Origin: Oligoflexus sp. | GTDB lineage: Bacteria; Bdellovibrionota_B; Oligoflexia; Oligoflexales; Oligoflexaceae | Length of the DNA stretch: 64,000 bases | Assembly (NCBI GenBank): GCA_014378195.1 | Contig: JACMOC010000014.1 | Location: 186,001-250,000, forward strand | Reading direction: 5' to 3' | In this document: positions 18,594 to 25,932 of the stretch, piece after piece | How positions within the stretch are numbered: the first letter of the stretch is position 1 | Layout of the letters: each line of letters starts with the position of its first letter | Notes under the pieces: generated by a model | Told to the model about the DNA's origin: nothing | The model's database searches: none | What the model saw: only the letters and a program-made list of their open reading frames with translations | Program-made: the position numbers and the translations under genes

Positions 18594-19048
18594 TACCGTT
18601 GCTATTTATACTGCATGTCATTGGGCTCGGCGTAATACTCAATCGTCTTCCTCTTCGGTCTTTTACCGTACTCGGGACCTTTGCCTATTTTTTAGGTTTC
18701 TACCTGATAACAGGTCATTTCCTTGCCAAACATGTCACTCTCATAACGCCCCCTACCGTCCTTCAAGACGATTATTATCGTGCGCGTCTGCCCAAACGAA
18801 AATCGCCCTTTCAGTCGCCGCAAGTCGCAGCAAAACCGAAGGGCGATTCAAACACGGGGAATAAAGGCAATCGAGATAACGATGAACAGCTCAGTCCCGG
18901 CAATGAAGCCATCAGTCCACCGGGCATGATCAACAACACAAGGCCGAGAACCGATGCTGAGGAGCAGGCGATCTTCGAAGAATACCTGAAGAGGCGGCTC
19001 AAAAAGCAGCAGATTCATACAGATTCTCAGCCCAAAACAAACCCTTGA
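18590..19048 (+). CDS. Small membrane protein with charged C-terminal tail, unknown
   Basis: The 152-residue protein is coupled by a 4-base ATGA overlap to the Wzy-like gene. Two hydrophobic helices lie in residues 1-50, followed by a polar Lys/Pro/Asn-rich, probably disordered tail with a final basic helix (EEYLKRRLKKQQ). I recognise no family. The coupling suggests it assists the polymerase/ligase or contacts other export proteins. Its 3' end overlaps the convergent Wzc-like gene by 22 bases. Confidence 0.7.
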   Translation: MIPLLFILHVIGLGVILNRLPLRSFTVLGTFAYFLGFYLITGHFLAKHVTLITPPTVLQDDYYRARLPKRKSPFQSPQVAAKPKGDSNTGNKGNRDNDEQLSPGNEAISPPGMINNTRPRTDAEEQAIFEEYLKRRLKKQQIHTDSQPKTNP

Positions 19049-21030
19049 ACCTTCGCTGGATCCGTTACACTTAAAAGTCTCTCGAGGTCAGTATGTTTGC
19101 TGCTTCCGAGAGTCGTACCCACAAGGATCACGTCCGATTCTTTGGCGAGCATGGTATTTTCATTCATAAACACGGGATTGAGACCGTCGATTATTATTCT
19201 TTGGTATTTCTCGCGCAGGGCCTTTATCAAACGCTGCACAAGGTCTTCGCGGAAGTGCCCAAGCTGGAGTTCGGGATGTTCAGCAACCGCGAGGTCACAG
19301 GCTATCTCCTCGTTGGCTTTTACGCGGCATGATTTCCAGTCGATTTCGCCCGACAGAAAACTCATGAGATTGCCGCCCTCTCCCCCCGGAAGAAACTTTT
19401 GGTTCGCAGGATTAAACGAGAGATAAATCACGCGTTCATTGCTATCTGTCGCCATGACATTCGCAAGATTAAGGGCCGCGTGAGCGGAAACCTTGTCACC
19501 ACCTATATCGTAAAAACAGATAACCTGAGGATCGCCCTTCGATTTCAGCACCTGCTGTAGATAGCGATAGGAATCGAGAAGTTTAAGTTCGGGGTCAGAA
19601 CTTTTTCTGAGATCGCCTAAACGAGCCCGCAAAGCGCGAACCTTTTCGACGTTCAGGAATGTCCGCACAGCGGGGACGTTGGCCAGAACGGGCAAACGGT
19701 AACGGCGTGGAAGCCCTTTGGCCTCGACAATCCAAGGATAATTAAATTCCCGAACAAAAACGATCATGACAAAACAAATAAGGAGAAGCGCAAGGCCGAC
19801 CGCTATAGAAAGGAGGAGCTTGTCGACGTTTGAGGCTTTGGAAGGCAACTCAGGCTCACGCACGAGGTTATAGCGCGTCCACTTGCTTGGATCCTGCAGC
19901 TGACTATTAACGTTTTCAATCTCAAGCTCTATCGTCCGGATTTGGTTAGAAACATCGAGAAGATAGCGCCGCACTTCGTCGGAAAAGCTATTGAGCTGCA
20001 CCGAGCGATCGATCGAGATGCCCTGGCCTCTCATCTGAGCTTGAAGTGTGTAGAGATCGCCTTTTAGTTTGGTGATAGCCGCCTGGGTTTTTGCTCCTTC
20101 AAGGTCCGCTTTAAAACGCTCGAGTTCGGTTCTCTTCTGTATGACCTCCGGGTGAGCCGCCCCGCGCTTTGATAAAAGAGCGTTGAGTTCGCTCTGCAGC
20201 TGAAATTCACGCTCATATTGAATGGCTTCATTTCGAACGGCTTCTTTTTGTTTCGCAAGGATCTTGGCGATCAAAGCCTGCTCTTCCGACTTCATCGCCT
20301 TTTTTGCGCCTTCGGTGGCTGGGACACCTTCTTCCTGAACAAAAGCCTGCGTGCGCGCGATATCCTTGGAATCTGCTTTTTCAAGGAGAGTCGAACTCTC
20401 GAGTGAATTCAACTGTTCGAGCTGTTCTTCGAGCTGCCCGCTGAATTTCTTGAGATCTTCTTCCACATAGAAATCGATAGCTTCGCGAGCGTAAGTCTGC
20501 GCTTCATAAGGGGTATTCCCTACGCCTGTAACAGACAGAGTGAACTGATTGGCGTTCGTTGCAATAACGAGTCTTTTGAGAAGTTCGTCGACTTTAACGT
20601 GTTTGTCGTTGGGATCGGCCGGATCCGCCCAAGTCCCTGGCAATAAAGAGACAGGCAGGACCGATTTGATGGCCAATTTAATTTTTGATTCCAGCACGAC
20701 GGGCGCATGAATCCCTTTGGTCTCCAGCCGCTCATAAAGGCGATTCAAAAACTCGGGATCGGCAAAACGGGAGGTAAAGGTCGCCGCCACACGGTTGCCG
20801 AGTACGAGCGATGACTCGGCTTGGCCTTCTTTGACCTTGCTCATATCGTAAACGATTGTCGCCGTCGAAGAATATTCAGGACGCCAGTGGGCGAGACTAT
20901 AAACAATGAGGAGAGCAATCGGAAGACAGACCAACCCCGCAAACACGCTGTGACGCTTAAAAGCGCCCCAGATCGAGTCGATGAGGAACCATGATTCGGC
21001 ATCTTCCTTACGATGTGCTGGCTGCTGCAT
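19027..21030 (-). CDS. Wzz/Wzc-like chain-length protein with degenerate kinase domain
   Basis: The start is ATG 21028-21030 (667 residues), two codons inside the longest frame, because AAGGG is then 7 bases upstream. A first membrane helix near residues 30-50 and a second near 430-455 flank a long periplasmic coiled-coil region (about 190-370), the Wzz/PCP layout. The C-terminal cytoplasmic part aligns with BY-kinase/ParA folds, but Walker A is reduced to GGDKVSAH (near residue 510), Walker A' reads VIYLSFN without the Asp, and only Walker B IIIDG is kept. There is no C-terminal tyrosine cluster. It probably sets chain length or bridges to the export channel without kinase activity. Confidence 0.85.
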   Translation of the reverse strand: MQQPAHRKEDAESWFLIDSIWGAFKRHSVFAGLVCLPIALLIVYSLAHWRPEYSSTATIVYDMSKVKEGQAESSLVLGNRVAATFTSRFADPEFLNRLYERLETKGIHAPVVLESKIKLAIKSVLPVSLLPGTWADPADPNDKHVKVDELLKRLVIATNANQFTLSVTGVGNTPYEAQTYAREAIDFYVEEDLKKFSGQLEEQLEQLNSLESSTLLEKADSKDIARTQAFVQEEGVPATEGAKKAMKSEEQALIAKILAKQKEAVRNEAIQYEREFQLQSELNALLSKRGAAHPEVIQKRTELERFKADLEGAKTQAAITKLKGDLYTLQAQMRGQGISIDRSVQLNSFSDEVRRYLLDVSNQIRTIELEIENVNSQLQDPSKWTRYNLVREPELPSKASNVDKLLLSIAVGLALLLICFVMIVFVREFNYPWIVEAKGLPRRYRLPVLANVPAVRTFLNVEKVRALRARLGDLRKSSDPELKLLDSYRYLQQVLKSKGDPQVICFYDIGGDKVSAHAALNLANVMATDSNERVIYLSFNPANQKFLPGGEGGNLMSFLSGEIDWKSCRVKANEEIACDLAVAEHPELQLGHFREDLVQRLIKALREKYQRIIIDGLNPVFMNENTMLAKESDVILVGTTLGSSKHTDLERLLSVTDPAKVQGFVLG

Positions 21031-21040
21031 AATCATGCCC

Positions 21041-21658
21041 TTATTCTGCGATGATTACATCGCCCGTTTCGAGAGTGATGCCATCCACAAACTTCTCGCC
21101 ACCCAGTATATCTTCATACTGAAGGGCATAACGCTTTACTTTGCTGTTACCGATTTGCCTGACGAGTACGATGCGTCCCGACGCAAAATCAGTCAGACCG
21201 CCCGCGAGGGTCAAGGCCTGGAGAATGTTGGTCTCGGAGGTGAGATTGAGACTACCAATTTTTTTCACTTCGCCACTAAAATAAACCTGAAAGCTTTTGA
21301 CCGACGGAAGCGACACAGCCACACGCGGAACTTTGATATAAGACGCTAGAGCCGTCTCGAGACGTTTGGTGAGCTGAGTGCTGCTCATCCCTGTGACGTT
21401 GAGTGTGTTTAAAAGGGGAAAAGCCAGGATGCCCGTCGGAGAAATCGTGAAACGACCACTCAGCTTTTCTTCGCCAAAGACGAAGATATCGAGCTGATCG
21501 CCTGGTCCTATCATGAACGTGCCCTGGCGGGTGAATGTTTTCGTCGCCTGAAGCTCCGAAGCCGGTGCCGCCGGAATACGATAAGCACAGGCGTTCCAGA
21601 GGGGCATCATCATCAAAACCAAAAGCCCTATTAATTTCATAGAAGCGCTGCCTCTCAT
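21041..21658 (-). CDS. Wza-like polysaccharide export protein
   Basis: The 205-residue protein has a hydrophobic N-terminus ending at Cys24 (PLWNAC, a poor lipobox). A Poly_export domain follows (YRIPAAP, FMIGPGDQLDIFVFGEEKLSGRFTI, GILAFPLLNTLNVTGMSSTQL), then one SLBB-type module (VYFSGEVKKIGSLNLTSETNILQALTLAGGL). It is shorter than Wza, which has two SLBB modules and an outer-membrane helix, so it resembles the short periplasmic/outer-membrane export proteins of other exopolysaccharide systems. The start ATG overlaps the previous stop (TAATG), and the Wzc-like gene follows within about 10 bases. Confidence 0.88.
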   Translation of the reverse strand: MRGSASMKLIGLLVLMMMPLWNACAYRIPAAPASELQATKTFTRQGTFMIGPGDQLDIFVFGEEKLSGRFTISPTGILAFPLLNTLNVTGMSSTQLTKRLETALASYIKVPRVAVSLPSVKSFQVYFSGEVKKIGSLNLTSETNILQALTLAGGLTDFASGRIVLVRQIGNSKVKRYALQYEDILGGEKFVDGITLETGDVIIAE

Positions 21659-23193
21659 TAGTGAGTCACCTGACTAACACCGATTCCTACGAGAAATTCC
21701 GAACCACGATCATCTTCTTTTTCGCCGAGCATTCGTTCGATGGTGAACGCTGAACCCTCAAAGAAGTTGTAATAATCTTTGAGAAAATAGTACCGAAGAT
21801 GGATAAGACCATGCCCACCCAGGAGTTTTTGGTAACTGCCTACTGCACCATAATCATCACGATTTATTGACTCAACCACAGCTTCGGCGCGCATTAGATA
21901 CTTGCGCCCATCGGTAAGTAAGGTACGAAGGCCCAGACCGATACGGAAGTCGTGAGGATAACTGCGGTAATCAGGACTGGCGAGCGGCCGGTGACGATAA
22001 CTCACCGGTATGATAAAACCAAACCCCGACACAGTATCTTCCTTAAGAAGCGCGCCGAGTTTGAGTTCGCCGCGATAATCTTCGAAGACAGCCTTGCTAT
22101 CTTCGCGATGGAGGGCCGCCGAGACGATAGCACGCTCATGCCAATCGAGGCCCCACTTTGCTGTATCACGCATAAGACCAGCACGCTCGCCTCCCGGCGG
22201 TCGTTCCAGAGCGCTCACGTTTTTGCGCTGGATCTCGACTTTGCCTTCGAGGCCTTCGGTGATTTCCTTCTCTGCGCCCAGTTTACCGGTTACGTGAGTA
22301 TCCCCGACACTGTACCAGCCGATATCAGTCAGGAGACGAAGACTGTGTTCATCGCCCCATTCTTTGCCGACGCCGATTCCGACTGCATTTTCCAGAGTGT
22401 CCTCGATAGGACGTTCATGCTGAAGGGCCTCTACTTCGAGATCAACGGCGCCGGCGTATCGAGCTTTTCCGCCCATCTCTGCATAACCCCGATTATCACG
22501 CTGTTGATAGTACCCTAGAGAAAGCCAATCGCGGCGGCCTGCTCCCTTAGCCTGGTCGCCGCCGAGGATAATGGCCGCGCGATCGAGGGACTGACGCATA
22601 TACATCGAAGGATCATAACGGCGAAGGGCCGAGAGTTTGCCCAATGCCGCTTCGTCGTCATGGGCCCAGATATAGGCATAAAGCAGCTCTATCTCGGCAG
22701 CGTCCTGCTCTTCCTTGAGACGCAAAACCTGATCGAAGTTTTTGTAGGCAAGAGCATATTGATCTGTGCTCATCTGGGCCCTTGCGAGACTCATCAAGAT
22801 CCAGGGATCGTCGATATAGCCAGGCGTTTCCGCTTTCACTTGATCCGCTAACGGCTGCGTATTGCCTTTCAAAGCCATACGCTGCACCTGGGATTTGGGC
22901 GAAGTATTTGTTTCGGGCGGCATAAGTTCAGCAAGGCTTTTGATTTTCTCTTTGTGGTTGGTCATCGCATAATAAAACCCGAGCCAGTAAAAACTGCTTT
23001 CGCGGTAATCGCGGTTTCCGCATTGAAGCATTTTACGGCCGACGGCATCGGCAGACGGATCAAGGCTTTGAGCGGAGGCGACAAAGCTCGCATAATCCCT
23101 GGGATCACAGTTTTGATCGGCCCTTAGATGCGGAGCGATGAAGAATGCTGAAAAAGAAAGCAGAGTGCCCACGAGTGTTTTATTCATAATCAT
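21658..23193 (-). CDS. Periplasmic TPR domain plus outer-membrane barrel, polysaccharide export
   Basis: This 511-residue protein has a signal peptide (FFIAPHLRA/DQ) and an N-terminal helical repeat region (about 30-210) with TPR-like helices such as LMSLARAQMSTDQYALAYKN. From about residue 220 an alternating beta-rich sequence typical of a barrel runs to the end. The combination of TPR scaffold and outer-membrane porin recalls PgaA, BcsC, PelB or AlgK/AlgE, although I cannot assign it to one of these. It overlaps the NodB-like gene by 14 bases and the Wza-like gene by 1 base, so it is part of the same operon and a candidate for the outer-membrane exit route. Confidence 0.75.
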   Translation of the reverse strand: MIMNKTLVGTLLSFSAFFIAPHLRADQNCDPRDYASFVASAQSLDPSADAVGRKMLQCGNRDYRESSFYWLGFYYAMTNHKEKIKSLAELMPPETNTSPKSQVQRMALKGNTQPLADQVKAETPGYIDDPWILMSLARAQMSTDQYALAYKNFDQVLRLKEEQDAAEIELLYAYIWAHDDEAALGKLSALRRYDPSMYMRQSLDRAAIILGGDQAKGAGRRDWLSLGYYQQRDNRGYAEMGGKARYAGAVDLEVEALQHERPIEDTLENAVGIGVGKEWGDEHSLRLLTDIGWYSVGDTHVTGKLGAEKEITEGLEGKVEIQRKNVSALERPPGGERAGLMRDTAKWGLDWHERAIVSAALHREDSKAVFEDYRGELKLGALLKEDTVSGFGFIIPVSYRHRPLASPDYRSYPHDFRIGLGLRTLLTDGRKYLMRAEAVVESINRDDYGAVGSYQKLLGGHGLIHLRYYFLKDYYNFFEGSAFTIERMLGEKEDDRGSEFLVGIGVSQVTH

Positions 23194-24019
23194 TACAGGC
23201 CGCCGCTCCTATCGATGCATCCGGAGTTCCGCCCACTTCCGTCAGAGCCAGGCGAAGTTTGGGAACCTGATCGAGACGGACAAAGGTCATCCCATAAGCG
23301 AGGAGCTCAGGAACCAGCACCTTCAGCATTTCGCCAGTATGTTCGTCTGTATCGTGAAGAGGGATAAGTCCGTGGCCAATGCGTGTGATCTCATTGAAAT
23401 ACCCGTCTGCACAGGTTTCAACCGTCATGCCTTTTTCCCAGCATTGATCATCACTTACAAAGGCTGCGCCGGTGGTATCGCCGTGGATGGGCCCGACGTA
23501 TTTGCCAAGTCCGGCTCGCTGCAGTTGCGTGAGGGCATCTTTATCGAGAGATCCTCGTTCGCCGTATAACCAGTATTGATTCCCGTGAGCAAAGGGCGTG
23601 ATGAGAGCATCGGCGGTCCGCAATTCCAAAACGGGATCCTGCGCCGTCGCCAGAGCGGTAAAGCTAAAGCCTCCCGTTCCTATCTGATGACCCTGTTCAA
23701 CAAGGCGCTCAATATCGCTTTCATGTTCCTTAACGAGTGAGCCCTGGACAAAAAACGTCGCATGAACGGACTGCGAATCGAGGTAGGTTCCGATCGCCGG
23801 CGTCGCTTCGCTCGGGCCTTTGAGGAAGATCAAAGAAATATGTTTATCACTCAAGGTATCGCCGCTATACGCGCTGGTCGTCAGACCATCAGCCTTTAAG
23901 TTGCAGGTATCCGATTTTTTTTTGACCAGTCCACAGGATTCGAGGCCTAGACCAAGTCCAAGTAAACTCAAGACTAGCCCCGCTTTTTTACCAAAATCGT
24001 ACATATGACCTGACGGCAT
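23180..24019 (-). CDS. NodB-like polysaccharide deacetylase lipoprotein lacking metal ligands
   Basis: The 279-residue lipoprotein (GLESC, Cys29) follows the NodB deacetylase layout, with HATFFVQGSLVKEH (86-99), GHQIGTGGFSF (110-120) and GLIPLHDTDEHTGEML near 217-232. However, motif 1, normally TFDDGP, reads IFLKGP, so both catalytic and metal-binding Asp residues are gone. Motif 2, normally HxxxH, has Gly and Phe at the His positions. It is therefore expected to be catalytically inactive, perhaps a glycan-binding or scaffold protein. It is first in the operon leading to the TPR-barrel, Wza-like and Wzc-like genes. GAAGGG lies upstream of the ATG. Confidence 0.75.
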   Translation of the reverse strand: MPSGHMYDFGKKAGLVLSLLGLGLGLESCGLVKKKSDTCNLKADGLTTSAYSGDTLSDKHISLIFLKGPSEATPAIGTYLDSQSVHATFFVQGSLVKEHESDIERLVEQGHQIGTGGFSFTALATAQDPVLELRTADALITPFAHGNQYWLYGERGSLDKDALTQLQRAGLGKYVGPIHGDTTGAAFVSDDQCWEKGMTVETCADGYFNEITRIGHGLIPLHDTDEHTGEMLKVLVPELLAYGMTFVRLDQVPKLRLALTEVGGTPDASIGAAACNDYE

Positions 24020-24218
24020 TGCGATCCCTTCTTCAGCTGATCATCACGAAGCGAGTGTCGAAGATAGTGACACTTGTGACTTTTCCAGTTTAGCAGAAGA
24101 GCCTTTTGCTGTCCAAATTTGTCCTTTATTACGGGTGCCTAGGCATTTCCCGCCCAGTGGCTGAGCTCTTGCATACCTGTACGTCGAGACTTTTATTCTT
24201 CGGTTAGTGAGGCATTTT

Positions 24219-25073
24219 ATGAAACGTATTGCTCTCGGAATTCTCGCACTCGTTACACTCGTTGCTTGTGTGCCGGATGCAAAACAAAATATTCACAACC
24301 AAAATCCCAGTGTCACGCTTTCGGGTGGTTTCGTAAGTTTGGGCGGCACGACAAAGATCTACTTTGGCAACGAAATATCCCCTCTCCTCGAAACAGGCAG
24401 CAGCGCGAGTTTTACCGTGAAAGTTCCGCGCTCCGTTATTGAAGCATCGCACGATCGTCATCTCTACTTCTATTCGAGCAACGGTGAAGCCGCCGTTTCT
24501 AACGAAATCACGGATTATGAAACGGGCACCAAGCTTCTTCCGACCCTCACGCTTGCCCCTGAGATTTTGTTATCGGGGAGCATACTCTCTGGAACCACAC
24601 CTGTCCCCGGCGCCAAACTTTCGGTTGGGCGCAGCGTGGCCATGAGCCTTGCCGATGGCACCTATACTCTTCGTGCTCCCGTCGGAGCGCCCTTGCCGGT
24701 GGCTCTCACAAAGTCAGGCTATGTGATTACAAAAGCCTTCTGGTCGGTGAGCGTGGCCGAAACAAGGAACTTTCATCTCTATTCGAGTCTGGCTCCAACA
24801 GGTTCCATTCATGTTCCGGTCAGCAACCGCATACTGATGACGATGCTTCCCCTTTCTTTAGAGAACACCGAGGGGGCCGCTTATGTTCGTATCAGCGCCA
24901 GTGCCTTCAACCTCACACCCGAACAAGAAACAGCCTGGCTTCCCTTAAATGGACCGATTTCTATACCGACAGCAGTCGAGTCGAATCCGGTTCTTTATTA
25001 TCAATTTGCGAACTCCAATAAATCAGTCGTGGGCGAAGTGCTGACATTGAACACGAACGCCGAAGCGCTCTAA
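24219..25073 (+). CDS. Lipoprotein with carboxypeptidase-regulatory-like domain
   Basis: The start is ATG 24219 (284 residues) with GTGAGG 6 bases upstream; an in-frame GTG at 24207 lacks a site. The lipobox is LVAC. Residues of about 115-160 read like a CarboxypepD_reg beta-sandwich (ILLSGSILSGTTPVPGAKL, ADGTYTLRAPVG, VALTKSGY), a fold often used for adhesion or anchoring. The remainder is beta-rich and unassigned. It is divergent from the polysaccharide export operon across about 200 bases and is followed by a bidirectional terminator. Confidence 0.75.
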   Translation: MKRIALGILALVTLVACVPDAKQNIHNQNPSVTLSGGFVSLGGTTKIYFGNEISPLLETGSSASFTVKVPRSVIEASHDRHLYFYSSNGEAAVSNEITDYETGTKLLPTLTLAPEILLSGSILSGTTPVPGAKLSVGRSVAMSLADGTYTLRAPVGAPLPVALTKSGYVITKAFWSVSVAETRNFHLYSSLAPTGSIHVPVSNRILMTMLPLSLENTEGAAYVRISASAFNLTPEQETAWLPLNGPISIPTAVESNPVLYYQFANSNKSVVGEVLTLNTNAEAL

Positions 25074-25084
25074 AAAAAGCCGCA

Positions 25085-25119
25085 AAAAAACCGCTTATCC
25101 AATGGGTAAGCGGTTTTTT
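25085..25119. terminator. Bidirectional terminator between lipoprotein gene and speD
   Basis: The stem CCGCTTATCC/GGGTAAGCGG (one T-G pair, loop AAT) is flanked by seven A on the left and six T on the right, so it can terminate transcription in both directions. Confidence 0.93.
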
Positions 25120-25139
25120 GATTTGAAAATAAATAACGA

Positions 25140-25910
25140 CTATTCAGGCCACTGATAAACAAGGCCGCGCATTTCGTTTTTCACCATCTCGAGATACTTG
25201 CGTGTCTCAGCTGCTTCCAAATCAACATTACTGCCGTCGACGAAGTACGAACGCTCATTCATCTTGGTTCGCATCATCTTGGTCTGCCAGATGTTTTCGG
25301 ACTGCAAAGCAAGGTCGATACAGTGGTATTGCTCAACGATTTTAGGATCGATATATTCCTGGATACTCCGAAGCTCATGGTCCATAAATACCCGGCGGCC
25401 GCGCGAGTCGCGTGTGTAACCGCGGACCACGTAATCGGCGATCACGACGTCGGCATCCAAAGCTTCAAACATATAGTTTAGAGCGTTGAGCGGCGAAATC
25501 TCGCCACAGGTCGCGATATCGATATCGATCCGGAACGAACAGACCTGACCATCAGCACGGAAGTCTGGATAGGTGTGAGCACAGATGTGGCTCTTGTCCA
25601 AATGCATCTTCACGTCACCCACGCCGCTGCCCTTGATGTCGCTCATCAAAACCAAGGACGATGCGCCCCATGGATCGTAATCCTGATCGGACACCGCAAG
25701 AACGTTCGCTTCGATGATGTCGCAGATCCCGGTGAGGATGGCTGTGACGCGTTTCGCGCTGTATTTATCGTGTATATACTTCACATAGGAATCACGCTCG
25801 GCTTCGTTGCGGGCTACGCAAAAGTCGTAAAGATTGAAGCTTAGCGCCTTCGTCAGATTGTTGAAGCCCTCGAGTTTAATAGGGCCTTCAAAGGGAACCA
25901 CACGTTTCAT
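25140..25910 (-). CDS. speD: S-adenosylmethionine decarboxylase proenzyme, E. coli type
   Basis: The 256-residue proenzyme matches the long E. coli SpeD class. It self-cleaves at LDKSHICAHTYPD, making a pyruvoyl group from Ser107 (Lys106-Ser107), and conserved Cys and His residues follow. It makes decarboxylated AdoMet, the aminopropyl donor for spermidine. No spermidine synthase gene is adjacent. It starts 22 bases after lptD in the same orientation and is probably the last gene of the folC-lptD-speD operon, ended by the terminator at 25085-25119. Confidence 0.95.
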   Translation of the reverse strand: MKRVVPFEGPIKLEGFNNLTKALSFNLYDFCVARNEAERDSYVKYIHDKYSAKRVTAILTGICDIIEANVLAVSDQDYDPWGASSLVLMSDIKGSGVGDVKMHLDKSHICAHTYPDFRADGQVCSFRIDIDIATCGEISPLNALNYMFEALDADVVIADYVVRGYTRDSRGRRVFMDHELRSIQEYIDPKIVEQYHCIDLALQSENIWQTKMMRTKMNERSYFVDGSNVDLEAAETRKYLEMVKNEMRGLVYQWPE

Positions 25911-25932
25911 AGCTCGTCCTGCCTATCCAAGC

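Noticed and set aside
24055-24073. GTGTC-N9-GACAC inverted repeat upstream of the polysaccharide export operon
   Set aside because: It has only 5-bp arms with a long spacer, so chance occurrence is likely.
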